Of a stretch of 64,000 nt of DNA, positions 35,431 through 44,686 are shown in pieces. The position numbers and the translations under genes were made by a program. The stretch lies in contig JAILRU010000099.1 of NCBI GenBank assembly GCA_024697945.1, positions 1 through 64,000 on the forward strand, in the 5' to 3' direction. Position 1 is the first letter of the stretch. Each line of letters opens with the position of its first letter. Source of the stretch: Bacteroidaceae bacterium (lineage in GTDB: Bacteria; Bacteroidota; Bacteroidia; Bacteroidales; Bacteroidaceae). Below the pieces are notes generated by a model. The model was not told where the DNA came from. It made no database searches and saw only the letters and a program-made list of their open reading frames with translations.

Positions 35431-35486
35431 GGATAGGACGCTCATTCGTGAACATCTGCCCGCTCCACCATAATTTTTTTTACGAT

Positions 35487-35551
35487 TTTAATGTCACAAT
35501 GTCACACTTATTGATTTACAGGGCATTGCGACGTGACATTGTGACATTAAA
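35487..35551. repeat. Perfect inverted repeat, 19-bp arms (tttaatgtcacaatgtcac ... gtgacattgtgacattaaa)
   Basis: Arms 35487-35505 and 35533-35551. Confidence 0.93.
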
Positions 35552-35630
35552 TTGCGAATTCTGCACAAAAAGAGCACAAAAAAACCATCCTTTTTCGCAA
35601 AAACACCATTGGAAAGCAGTTTTTTCTCCT

Positions 35631-35680
35631 GTGCGTAGGAAAACTTTTTCCTCCGAAGAGAAAAAATATTTTCTACGCAC
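35631..35680. repeat. Imperfect palindrome gtgcgtaggaaaactttt...atattttctacgcac
   Basis: Outer arms gtgcgtag/ctacgcac plus A/T-rich inner arms. Confidence 0.7.
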
Positions 35681-35806
35681 TCGAAAAAAAGTTGGTGCGA
35701 AAGGAGTTTTTGTTAGCAGAGCGTTGCGGTGTGACATTTCTAAAAGACATTTTGAATTTAGAAAGTACTTTCGCTCGACAATAAAAAGAAAAACATAGGT
35801 TCTTCT

Positions 35807-35837
35807 TTTGTATTGTACTCGCTTATTCGTACCTTTG
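35807..35837 (+). promoter_or_regulatory. Bacteroidetes-type promoter upstream of guaA
   Basis: tttg tattgtactcgcttattcg tacctttg. Confidence 0.75.
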
Positions 35838-35867
35838 CACACGAATTGAAAATACATTATCCCAATT

Positions 35868-37421
35868 ATGCAGCAACAGAAGATTATCATCCTGGACTTC
35901 GGTTCACAGACAACCCAGCTCATTGCACGTCGATTGCGCGAGCTCGACACTTTCTGCGAGATACTGCCATACAACAAGTTTCCTGCCGACGACCCTGACG
36001 TTATAGGTGTCATCCTGTCCGGCTCGCCCTACTCCGTTCACGACCCGGAAGCCTTCAAGGTTGACCTCAGCCAGTTTGTGGGCCGCCTGCCCGTGCTGGG
36101 CATCTGCTATGGTGCGCAGTTCATCTCGCATTCCCTCGGTGGACGAGTGGAGAAGGCGGACTCCCGTGAATACGGACGTGCCCATCTGGAAACCATTGAC
36201 ACCAGCAACCCACTCTTCCGTGGATTCGACCAGAACTCGCAGGTGTGGATGTCGCATGGCGATACCATCACCGCCATCCCCGAAGGTTTCGAAGTCATCG
36301 GTAGCACAAAAGACGTCACCAACGCTGCCTTCTGGAGCGGAGAAGGGGGACGTATCTGGGGTGTTCAGTTCCATCCGGAGGTGTTCCACACGCTGCAAGG
36401 CACGTTGCTGCTGAAGAACTTCGTGGTGGACATCTGCGGCAGCCGTCAGGACTGGTCGCCGGCTAACTTCGTGGAAACAACGGTGGCAGAGCTAAAGCAG
36501 CAGATAGGAGACGATCGCGTCATCCTCGGCCTCTCCGGAGGTGTGGACAGCAGCGTCTGTGCCGTATTGCTGAACAGGGCCATCGGAGACCAACTGACCT
36601 GCATCTTCGTGGATCACGGCATGTTGCGCAAGAATGAGTTCCAGAACGTGATGAAGGACTACGAGTGTCTGGGCTTGAACGTCATCGGTGTGGATGCCTC
36701 GAAGAAATTCTTTGCCGACCTCGACGGCGTGACAGAGCCCGAGAGGAAGCGCAAAATCATTGGCCGCGACTTCATCGAGGTGTTCAATGCCGAAGCCAAG
36801 AAAATCGTAAATAATAAATCGTCAAATAGTAAATGTAGATGGTTGGCCCAGGGCACTATCTATCCCGACCGTATTGAGAGCATGAACATCACAGGCAAGG
36901 TCATCAAGAGCCATCACAACGTGGGCGGCCTGCCCGAGGAGATGCACCTCTCACTGTGCGAACCGCTGAAGTGGCTCTTCAAGGACGAAGTGCGTCGCGT
37001 AGGCCGTCAGTTGGGCATTCCTGAGCACCTCATCGGCCGTCATCCCTTCCCTGGTCCAGGTCTGGCTGTCCGCATACTGGGTGCCATCACACCGGAAAAG
37101 GTGCGCATCCTGCAAGATGCCGACGACATCTTCATCCAGGGCCTGCGCGACTGGGGACTCTATGACCAAATCTGGCAGGCTGGCGCCATCCTGCTCTCCG
37201 ACGTCCGCAGCGTGGGCGTGATGGGTGACGAACGTACCTATGAGAATCCCGTTGCACTGCGAGCTGTGACCAGCACGGATGCCATGACTGCCGACTGGGC
37301 ACACCTGCCCTATGAGTTCCTGGCGAAGGTCAGCAACGACATCATCAACAAAGTTAAGGGCGTCAACCGCGTATGCTACGACATCTCCTCGAAACCACCT
37401 TCCACTATCGAGTGGGAGTAA
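35868..37421 (+). CDS. guaA: GMP synthase (glutamine-hydrolyzing)
   Basis: [82 protein letters not shown]. Confidence 0.98.
   Translation: MQQQKIIILDFGSQTTQLIARRLRELDTFCEILPYNKFPADDPDVIGVILSGSPYSVHDPEAFKVDLSQFVGRLPVLGICYGAQFISHSLGGRVEKADSREYGRAHLETIDTSNPLFRGFDQNSQVWMSHGDTITAIPEGFEVIGSTKDVTNAAFWSGEGGRIWGVQFHPEVFHTLQGTLLLKNFVVDICGSRQDWSPANFVETTVAELKQQIGDDRVILGLSGGVDSSVCAVLLNRAIGDQLTCIFVDHGMLRKNEFQNVMKDYECLGLNVIGVDASKKFFADLDGVTEPERKRKIIGRDFIEVFNAEAKKIVNNKSSNSKCRWLAQGTIYPDRIESMNITGKVIKSHHNVGGLPEEMHLSLCEPLKWLFKDEVRRVGRQLGIPEHLIGRHPFPGPGLAVRILGAITPEKVRILQDADDIFIQGLRDWGLYDQIWQAGAILLSDVRSVGVMGDERTYENPVALRAVTSTDAMTADWAHLPYEFLAKVSNDIINKVKGVNRVCYDISSKPPSTIEWE
36802..36838 (+). repeat. Heptameric repeat inside guaA coding sequence
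   Basis: aaatcgt aaataat aaatcgt caaatag taaatgt, encoding [13 protein letters not shown]. Confidence 0.75.
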
Positions 37422-37451
37422 GCCCCCAATAAGTTAAAAATACTAAAAGTA

Positions 37452-37483
37452 TTTGGTAATCACGGGAAATTGTCGTACCTTTG
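37452..37483 (+). promoter_or_regulatory. Bacteroidetes-type promoter upstream of ndk
   Basis: tttg gtaatcacgggaaattgtcg tacctttg. Confidence 0.75.
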
Positions 37484-37564
37484 CAGCCGGAAACCCAGAA
37501 AAGGGCCTCTCCCACCTCAAAAAAACGAGGTAGGGACAGGCGTTTTTCGCAAGCCCAAAAAGAA

Positions 37565-38026
37565 ATGGAAAGAACCCTGGTGCTGCTCAAACCGAGCACT
37601 GTAATGAGAGGTCTGATAGGCGAAGTCACAAGTCGCTTCGAAAAGAAGGGATTACGCATAGTCGGCATGAAAATGCTACAGCTTGACGACGAGATACTCA
37701 ACGAACACTACGCCCACCTGGTGGGAAAGCCTTTCTTCCCTGCACTCAAGGCTTCCATGATGCGCACGCCGGTCATAGCCATGTGCCTTGAAGGTACGGA
37801 TGCCATCGAGGTCGTACGCTTCATCACGGGCTACACCAATGGCCGCAAGGCTGAGCCGGGAACTATCCGTGGCGACTACTGTATGAGTAACCAGCAGAAC
37901 ATCGTACACGCATCCGACTCACCCACATCGGCAGCCATCGAGCTCAAAAGGTTCTTCAAGCCTGAAGAGATCTTCGACATGGGCGACCTGAACATGGACC
38001 GACTCTATGCACTGGACCTTTCTTAA
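37565..38026 (+). CDS. ndk: Nucleoside diphosphate kinase
   Basis: ERTLVLLKPSTVMRGLIGEVTSRFEKKGLRIVGMKM, PGTIRGDYCMSNQQNIVHASDSPTSAAIELKRFF. Start at MERTLVLLKP. Confidence 0.96.
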   Translation: MERTLVLLKPSTVMRGLIGEVTSRFEKKGLRIVGMKMLQLDDEILNEHYAHLVGKPFFPALKASMMRTPVIAMCLEGTDAIEVVRFITGYTNGRKAEPGTIRGDYCMSNQQNIVHASDSPTSAAIELKRFFKPEEIFDMGDLNMDRLYALDLS

Positions 38027-38031
38027 AAGGT

Positions 38032-38133
38032 GAAAAGGTGAAAGGCTGAAAAATTAAAAAGGCGAAGGGTTAAAAAAGAATTGAAAAGTTAAAAAAGGTT
38101 AAGACAATATAATAGTAAAAATAGTAAAATAGT
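38032..38133. repeat. Degenerate 8-9 nt A-rich tandem repeats
   Basis: gaaaaggt gaaaaggt gaaaggct gaaaaatt aaaaaggc gaagggtt ... atagtaaaaatagtaaaatagt. Confidence 0.6.
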
Positions 38134-38136
38134 ATA

Positions 38137-39111
38137 ATGAAGACATTCACCACCCTATTCCTGCTCCTTGCTCAATGTTCAATGGTCTTCGCACAAGACC
38201 GTTTGGCTGATATTGCACCTATAGACCGCAAGATGCGTGCCATCGACAGCATCTCTTTGGTACGAATCAGCGAACATGAAGCAGTGGCTGCAGACCTGCA
38301 AGCTCCCGCTGCATCACTCTATCCCACTTGGAACAACGATTATACACGCTCGTACGACGTGACTCTTCCCTCGGAATACAGAATCGACCTGCGTGACTTC
38401 CACATGCCTTGCGACAGCCGCATGGTCACAAGCCACTACGGATACCGTCGCTCTTTCCGCCGTCAGCACTACGGAACCGACATCAAGGTCTTCGTGGGCG
38501 ACACCATTCGCGCTGCCTTCTCCGGAAAGGTACGTGTAGTCGAAGACCAGGGTTACCGCAAGGGTTACGGCAAGTACGTGGTTATCCGCCACCCCAACGG
38601 TCTGGAGACCGTCTATGGACACCTGAGCAGGCATTTGGTTAAACCCAATCAGATTGTGAAGGCTGGCGAGGTCATTGGTCTGGGTGGTAACACAGGACGC
38701 TCCACGGGTTCGCACCTCCACTTCGAGACGCGTTTCCTGGGACAGTTCATCAATCCGGAGAAACTTTTCGACTTCGAGGCACAGGACGTGAAGGGTGACT
38801 TCTACCTCTTCTGCTCGAATGGTCGCGGCACTTTGTTAGCAGGCAATAACATCGATGGCGGCGAAGAAGAGATGGACGAGGAAACAGCCAAAGCACTCAT
38901 GGCCAAGGAAGCCGAGAGCGAGGCATTCCAGCAAAAGAAGATGCAAGAGATGCGGGCAAAGTCTCGCACCCATGTTCATAGAGTTAAGTCCGGTGAGACT
39001 CTGTCTTCCATCGCACGCAAATGCGGCACAACCATCGACAAGCTCTGCCGCATGAACAACATCAAGCGTACGTCTATCCTGCGTCCCGGACAGATACTCA
39101 AATACAGCTAA
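38137..39111 (+). CDS. M23-family metallopeptidase with C-terminal LysM domain
   Basis: SHYGYRRSFRRQHYGTDIKVFVGDTIRAAFSGKVR, HPNGLETVYGHLSRH, GGNTGRSTGSHLHFE; LysM HRVKSGETLSSIARKCGTTIDKLCRMNNI. Confidence 0.95.
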   Translation: MKTFTTLFLLLAQCSMVFAQDRLADIAPIDRKMRAIDSISLVRISEHEAVAADLQAPAASLYPTWNNDYTRSYDVTLPSEYRIDLRDFHMPCDSRMVTSHYGYRRSFRRQHYGTDIKVFVGDTIRAAFSGKVRVVEDQGYRKGYGKYVVIRHPNGLETVYGHLSRHLVKPNQIVKAGEVIGLGGNTGRSTGSHLHFETRFLGQFINPEKLFDFEAQDVKGDFYLFCSNGRGTLLAGNNIDGGEEEMDEETAKALMAKEAESEAFQQKKMQEMRAKSRTHVHRVKSGETLSSIARKCGTTIDKLCRMNNIKRTSILRPGQILKYS

Positions 39112-40031
39112 AATAGGGCTTTTTTTGCGGCTTTTTCAACCACAAATTGGACTTGATCTTCAAGGGGTAGCGTTCCGTCTATCCAATGTATTGTGAAGCC
39201 GCGGCGTTCCATACCGCGGAACCAAGTCATTTGTCGCTTGGCAAACTGATGGATGGCAATCTCTAACTGCCGCACCATCTCATCATAAGAAAGCTGACCC
39301 AAACAATAAAGGGTCAGATATTTGTACTCTAAGCCGTAATATAGCAGGTCCTCGGCAGGGATGCGCTCCAAGAGGCGTTGCACCTCGCCCACCATATCCT
39401 CCTGCTCTAAACGGTGACGCAGCCGCTCGCTGATGCGCTGACGGCGCAGTTCGCGGTCTATGCTGACACCCACAATGAAGCTGTCTATGGCAGGGAAGTC
39501 ACGTTCCAGTGTTCCATGCTCGCGATAGTAGGTCTGTATCTCTATGGCGCGAATGGCACGTTTCGTGGTGTCGAGATCTGTGACATTGTGCAACGTCTTA
39601 TAACCTTCGAGAATCTTTTTCAGTTCGTGTAGTGAGCAGTCCTTGAGCTGTTCGCGAAGCACAGGGTTCTCAGGAACGGCCTCCATCTTGTAGCCTTTAA
39701 GGACAGACTCGATGTAGAGTCCCGTTCCGCCACAGAGGATAGGCTGACGGTGGCGCGATAGGATATCGTCATAGACAGCATGGAAGTCCTGCTGAAAGCG
39801 GAAGAGGTTGTACTTCTCGCCCGCCTCGCAGATATCAATAAGGTGGAAAGGAATGTCCTTTCCACCTATATTATAATCTGCCAAGTCCTTGCCCGTACCG
39901 ATATCCATGCCCCGATACACCTGCCGGCTGTCTGCGCTGATGATTTCGGCATCACCGAGACGTGAGGCAAGGTGTGCGGCAAGCTTTGTCTTGCCGGATG
40001 CGGTAGGACCAAGGATGGTAATAAGGGGCAT
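39108..40031 (-). CDS. miaA: tRNA dimethylallyltransferase
   Basis: MPLITILGPTASGKTKLAAHLASRLGDAEIISADSRQVYRGMDIGTGK, ILCGGTGLYIESVLKGY, AIHQFAKRQMTWFR. Confidence 0.97.
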   Translation of the reverse strand: MPLITILGPTASGKTKLAAHLASRLGDAEIISADSRQVYRGMDIGTGKDLADYNIGGKDIPFHLIDICEAGEKYNLFRFQQDFHAVYDDILSRHRQPILCGGTGLYIESVLKGYKMEAVPENPVLREQLKDCSLHELKKILEGYKTLHNVTDLDTTKRAIRAIEIQTYYREHGTLERDFPAIDSFIVGVSIDRELRRQRISERLRHRLEQEDMVGEVQRLLERIPAEDLLYYGLEYKYLTLYCLGQLSYDEMVRQLEIAIHQFAKRQMTWFRGMERRGFTIHWIDGTLPLEDQVQFVVEKAAKKALF

Positions 40032-40051
40032 CTTCAGAGATCAGGGGTTTG

Positions 40052-40207
40052 TCACTCCTCGCTGTCGCTCCAGAGGTCCCAATCGTCATTCTCCTTTGTG
40101 AGAACATCTGCATTGGGATCGGCATTGCCATTCTGCAGGCTAATGGCCATCATGTTCACTGCTACTGCTTCTTCGACCTGCACAGCAGGCATTATATATG
40201 TCTTCAT
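40052..40207 (-). CDS. Small (51 aa) hypothetical peptide of MK-x-Y-x-x-P type
   Basis: MKTYIMPAVQVEEAVAVNMMAISLQNGNADPNADVLTKENDDWDLWSDSEE*; below the ORF-track cutoff. Confidence 0.65.
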   Translation of the reverse strand: MKTYIMPAVQVEEAVAVNMMAISLQNGNADPNADVLTKENDDWDLWSDSEE

Positions 40208-40243
40208 AATATACGATTTAACGATTTACTAATTACGATTTTC
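40207..40243. repeat. Heptamer-like repeat (tacgattta/acgattt)
   Basis: ataatatacgatttaacgatttactaattacgattttc; its reverse complement resembles the guaA-internal repeat. Confidence 0.6.
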
Positions 40244-40244
40244 T

Positions 40245-42149
40245 TTAGTAGAGCACTTTCTTACCATTCACGATGTTGATACCTTTCTGAGCCTTCATAA
40301 GACGCTGGCCAGCGAGGTTGAAGACAGGAGCTTCAGATTCTTCATTCTTAATTCTTAATTCTTCATTTATAGAAGTTGCATCGTCCGTGTTGAAGAAGAA
40401 TGCCTTGACCTCGGAACCGGGAACGGTAAGGTAAGCACGGTTGGCCTTTAAGGTGGGCTGCTGACCTGCTGCAACCTTATACATACCAACCACCTGATTG
40501 ATGTTCTGCAGCACATAGCTTCCTACAGGAGCAGGAGTATCCTCATAAACACCAGTAAGCAGGCCAGACTCAGGAGTCGCAGAAATGGCTACGCCGTATG
40601 CTGTGAGGGTCTTTGCGCCTTCACCAGACAGGATAACAGGCGTATTGGCTGGGATGGTACCACTAACCTCTGTCATGCCGAGGGTATTGCCTTGGCTGAT
40701 AGCAGGTACGGTATAAGCCTTCATGCCGAAAGGTACGTTCACGTCGAAGGGTGCACAGAAGGTAGCATAGTTGGCATCCGTCATTTCTATAGAAGCCTCA
40801 CTGTACTCTGTCTCGTAAACCAGCTCTACGTCATCGATGTAAAGATGGTCGCCCTCCTGTCCCTGACCCGGGTCGGCATTGGTGGCGAGGTTTACAATAA
40901 CATACAACTGACCGTTTGCTGCATTGCAAGTTCTCTCGAAGGGAACGGTAAATTCCTGCCACTCGCCATTGGTGGTGGGGAAGTCCTTCCTTGCCTTTGC
41001 AATGGCATGAGACTTTTCTTCTTCTGATGCAAATGATGGGTCACTGTATGTGATGTAGTTGAAGTTGTCATGAACTACAGCTTCCATGTGAGCATTGGGG
41101 TGGTCAGCATTTACTGCAGCGGGAACGAACTTTGCCCAGAAGCGGATAGCTGTGGGAACCTTGGAGAGAGTCTCACTCTTCAAGGGGTCTTCGGTCTTGC
41201 TATAGTTGTAGTTACCCTTGTCACTTGCCGACATTGCACCTGCATTGATACAACCTGTCGTCAAGTTACCCTGAGCAACCACACCCACAACAGAGCGCGA
41301 CCAGATTTCTGCACAATAGAAACCGTTACTGCCAGGACGATGATCCTCAGTCATCTGAACTTGCTGTGCACGGGCAAAGCTTCCATAGGTTCCCTCGTTT
41401 GTCTCGAATGAGTTCCAGTTGTCGGGAGCATGGTTGCTGTCTGACACACCACGCCAGTCCTCGAAGTCACCATTGGCAATCTGAGTGACACCTGCAGCAA
41501 CGTCGTCGATAACAGTGAGAATGTAAGCACCCTCTGACCCACCTGCCTTCGCTTTGATAAAGCAGGAACCGTCCTTAACAAACGTCACAGTTCCGTCTGC
41601 AGCGACTGTGGCCACATTCTCATTGCTGGATTCGTATGTTACACTTCCTTCTGTCACGTTCTTTGTCGTCAAAGTCGTGTTCTTATATGTTCCTGAGCTG
41701 AGATTTGCATAAACGTGTGCCTCAGTGTATGAAAGGATGGGAGCATTTTCATCCACGAACTTAGCATATAATGCCACAGTTGTGGGATTCTCACTATCCG
41801 TTGAATTTGCAGTAATAGAAACTGTGTAGTTTGCTTCGGTAGAAACGGCGCTACCGGTACATGCCTCATCTCCATACCAACCAGCGAAGACATTTCCCTC
41901 ATCAGCCTGAGCATACAGATAATAAGTGTGAGTGGGTGCGTTTTGCTGCTTATCTGCACCGGATTCGGCTGCAGATTCGGCTGCATAATTAGGTGCATCA
42001 GCCTGATTCTTGTAACTAACATACACCTTGCCTGCACCAACGGCCTTGGCGGTTGCCTTGGAATAATAATTGCTGGCAAATGCCGACATACTAAACATGG
42101 TGAACATCACCACAAATAGGCTCAAAAGCCTTAAGAATTTAAATTTCAT
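40245..42149 (-). CDS. Secreted protein with Ig-like region and PCMD-like carbohydrate-associated domain; C-terminal GQR..KG.NI.NGKK motif
   Basis: Signal peptide; SSNENVATVAADGTVTFVKDGSCFIKAKAGG (Big_2-like); IANGDFEDWRGVSDSNHAPDNWNS; FNLAGQRLMKAQKGINIVNGKKVLY. Confidence 0.65.
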   Translation of the reverse strand: MKFKFLRLLSLFVVMFTMFSMSAFASNYYSKATAKAVGAGKVYVSYKNQADAPNYAAESAAESGADKQQNAPTHTYYLYAQADEGNVFAGWYGDEACTGSAVSTEANYTVSITANSTDSENPTTVALYAKFVDENAPILSYTEAHVYANLSSGTYKNTTLTTKNVTEGSVTYESSNENVATVAADGTVTFVKDGSCFIKAKAGGSEGAYILTVIDDVAAGVTQIANGDFEDWRGVSDSNHAPDNWNSFETNEGTYGSFARAQQVQMTEDHRPGSNGFYCAEIWSRSVVGVVAQGNLTTGCINAGAMSASDKGNYNYSKTEDPLKSETLSKVPTAIRFWAKFVPAAVNADHPNAHMEAVVHDNFNYITYSDPSFASEEEKSHAIAKARKDFPTTNGEWQEFTVPFERTCNAANGQLYVIVNLATNADPGQGQEGDHLYIDDVELVYETEYSEASIEMTDANYATFCAPFDVNVPFGMKAYTVPAISQGNTLGMTEVSGTIPANTPVILSGEGAKTLTAYGVAISATPESGLLTGVYEDTPAPVGSYVLQNINQVVGMYKVAAGQQPTLKANRAYLTVPGSEVKAFFFNTDDATSINEELRIKNEESEAPVFNLAGQRLMKAQKGINIVNGKKVLY

Positions 42150-42158
42150 AGTTTTTTG

Positions 42159-43310
42159 TTATTTATTTTTAAGTTTCAAATATATCTCAATATTACATAA
42201 AGCCATTGCTATCGAAAGGACGAGATGAGCGCTATCTACAATCTGGTGCGGGTAAGCAATCATCCCGCACACCCAGATGAGACATACTGCGGCAAAAGGC
42301 AACGTCCACCATCGCCTCCACTTCCAAAAGACAAATGGCAGTGGGCAGAATGGTATGATGAGCCAGTTCCATGTGGTGCATGGCAGAGCGGAAAACACCA
42401 CTAAGTACAGCACGAATGTACCCAACAGGAGACAGGGGAGGAGTACGGCACACCTCAACCAGACATTCCGCAAACGCAAATTGACTACTGCGAGCAACAA
42501 CACGAGGAGCGACACGAGGAGAGGAGGGAACTTGGATTTGCTGACAGACTTCGTTGGCCCAAGCAGGACATTACATTCGCCCGTCAACAAAGGCGCTCCA
42601 AATGCGGTTGCACCCTGCAACACCTCTATCAGCTCCGTAGGCACAATCACCTTCCGGGTATTATCGATATCTAAGGCATTCGACTCACCTGTTACGAACG
42701 AACAGACACCGATGTGGTTCCATTCGTTCACGATGCTGTCTCCACCAATCTCTTTGCGAGAGCGTTTGTACTTCTCAGGCCAGGGCGCATACACGAGGCT
42801 ATCACTCCCGATAGCTTCTTCTAACCAACTGAGCACAGAAACGGCACAGCCGTGATTCATATAGTCGTATGGGATTGGACTATACTGCAAACGCCCGTCC
42901 ATCTGTTCCCAAAGACGCTGCTTCACACGGATGGGAAGATTCAGCACATACTCTTTCACTCCCCTACCCTCTGGCACATACTGAGCCACATATTCTTCAG
43001 TAGGAACCGTCTTGACAGTCATCTTCAGCTTGCCGGCAAAGAATCGCAATACATTATGGCGGACATCCTCAGCCTCGTAGCTGTATATGTAGTCGAGGTC
43101 ATGAGTGGGACATTGCAAACGCAAGCAAGCATGTCCGAGCGCTGAGTATATCTTCTCCCCCGGACTTGCCACACATACGGAAGCCGTCACGAAATCCTCT
43201 GCCAATGCCTCCTGTCCCCTGCACACAATTGGTGCAAGGAAGGACAGTAAAAGCAGAAAGACCCCTAAGCCCCCCTTTGGACGAAAAAAGAACGATGAGT
43301 CAGCTTTCAA
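42159..43310 (-). CDS. DUF4105 (Lnb N-terminal periplasmic-like) membrane protein
   Basis: ASVCVASPGEKIYSALGHACLRLQCPTHDLDYIYSYE, PIPYDYMNHGCAVSVLSWLEEAIG; C-terminal TMs. Confidence 0.82.
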   Translation of the reverse strand: MKADSSFFFRPKGGLGVFLLLLSFLAPIVCRGQEALAEDFVTASVCVASPGEKIYSALGHACLRLQCPTHDLDYIYSYEAEDVRHNVLRFFAGKLKMTVKTVPTEEYVAQYVPEGRGVKEYVLNLPIRVKQRLWEQMDGRLQYSPIPYDYMNHGCAVSVLSWLEEAIGSDSLVYAPWPEKYKRSRKEIGGDSIVNEWNHIGVCSFVTGESNALDIDNTRKVIVPTELIEVLQGATAFGAPLLTGECNVLLGPTKSVSKSKFPPLLVSLLVLLLAVVNLRLRNVWLRCAVLLPCLLLGTFVLYLVVFSALPCTTWNWLIIPFCPLPFVFWKWRRWWTLPFAAVCLIWVCGMIAYPHQIVDSAHLVLSIAMALCNIEIYLKLKNK

Positions 43311-43342
43311 TTATCAATTATCAATTGTCAATTGTCAATTCT
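43307..43342. repeat. Heptameric repeat (caattat/caattgt)
   Basis: tcaattatcaattatcaattgtcaattgtcaattct. Confidence 0.85.
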
Positions 43343-43343
43343 T

Positions 43344-44420
43344 TTACTGCGCCGCCATGATATTCAGGATGGTTACGAAGTCTGCAATATCAACCGTCTG
43401 GTCGTGGTTGACATCTGCATCAGCATTGTATTCACCTGCAGCCATGATGTTCAGGACTGTTACTGCATCGGCAATATCTACCATTCCGTCACCATTCAGG
43501 TCACCGAGTTTGCTTGCTGCAGAGAAATCGTCTGTGCCAAGCTGAACATAGCAGATCTGATGGATAGTCTCTTGCATGTCGATGTCGATGGTGACATAGA
43601 GTTTCTCCTGGTTCATCTTGCCTTTCAGCTTCATGGGAATATCGCCAAGTGCTGGTCCCATCCACATGTCCACACCCTCCATATCACCGGGCTGGATGGT
43701 GATGCTACCATCGAAAGTAATGTAGTCCAAACCATCCTCACCCTTCGTCACGGGGAGGTTCTCGATTCGGATGGTGCCAACAGGCATATCATTTCCACCA
43801 AGTGAAAGGAAGAAGTTCTGAAGTTCAAAGTTGATGGTACCATTGCCATTGTCTATAACCACGACGCTGGCATCCTGAGGTTCTGTGCTCACGCCGTTGA
43901 CGGTCACGATGAGCGGTTCAGTATAGACACTCCTTACTACATTAGGAAAGTCGTCTGTGCCAAGCTGAACATAGCAGATCTGATGGATAGTCTCTTGCAT
44001 GTCGATGTCGATGGTGACATAGAGTTTCTCCTGGTTCATCTTGCCTTTCAGCTTCATGGGAATATCGCCAAATGCTGGTCCCATCCACATGTCCACACCC
44101 TCCATATCACCGGGCTGGATGGTGATGCTACCATCGAAAGTAATGTAGTCCAAGCCATCCTCACCCTTCGTCACAGGAAGATTCTCAATGCTGATGTTAC
44201 CAACAGGCATACTTTCTCCGCCAGTGGCAAGGAAAAAGTTCTGAAGTTCGAAGTTGATGGTACCATTGCCATTGTCAACAACAACGACGCTGGCATCCTG
44301 AGGATCTGAATCCAAGCCGTTGATGGTAACGATAAGCGGTTCAGTGTAGGTCTTCTTGCTCTGTGCCATAGCACAGAAAGCTGTCAATACGCAAAAAGTT
44401 GTAAGTAAAATCTTTTTCAT
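43344..44420 (-). CDS. Secreted calycin-like beta-barrel protein, two near-identical domains plus C-terminal dockerin type I
   Basis: Two ~141-aa repeats (YTEPLIVT.NG ... TDDF) and GDLNGDGMVDIADAVTVLNIMAAGEYNADADVNHDQTVDIADFVTILNIMAAQ. Confidence 0.85.
   Translation of the reverse strand: MKKILLTTFCVLTAFCAMAQSKKTYTEPLIVTINGLDSDPQDASVVVVDNGNGTINFELQNFFLATGGESMPVGNISIENLPVTKGEDGLDYITFDGSITIQPGDMEGVDMWMGPAFGDIPMKLKGKMNQEKLYVTIDIDMQETIHQICYVQLGTDDFPNVVRSVYTEPLIVTVNGVSTEPQDASVVVIDNGNGTINFELQNFFLSLGGNDMPVGTIRIENLPVTKGEDGLDYITFDGSITIQPGDMEGVDMWMGPALGDIPMKLKGKMNQEKLYVTIDIDMQETIHQICYVQLGTDDFSAASKLGDLNGDGMVDIADAVTVLNIMAAGEYNADADVNHDQTVDIADFVTILNIMAAQ
43529..44349 (-). repeat. Direct intragenic duplication, 423-bp offset (141 codons)
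   Basis: cgtctgtgccaagctgaacatagcagatctgatggatag... at 43529 and again at 43952; long identical blocks. Confidence 0.95.
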
Positions 44421-44617
44421 ATAATTATTATTTATTTTAAATTCGCGTGCAAAGGTACGATATTTTTTCATTACAAAACGCGAAAAATGGTATAATGTGT
44501 CTATTATACCAATATTTCTGCAATTATTTCCTTTTATTTGTTGAATCGATTCATTTCATGTGTTGAACTGAATCAAATGATGCATTGAATCGATTCAAGT
44601 TTTTGGGGGCAAAAAAA

Positions 44618-44653
44618 GAGCCGCCAAAGAGAAACGGAATCCTTTGGCAGCTC
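44618..44653 (-). terminator. Intrinsic terminator of cluster 2
   Basis: gagccgccaaag/ctttggcagctc stem; T7 on the - strand immediately after. Confidence 0.85.
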
Positions 44654-44686
44654 TTTTACTAATTCTTTACATTATTGGCTTCTTAC

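Noticed and set aside
35448-35798. 116-aa ORF upstream of guaA
   Set aside because: Covers several inverted/tandem repeats and duplicated YRALRRDIV/SRALRCDIS segments arising from the repeats; no promoter or RBS support.
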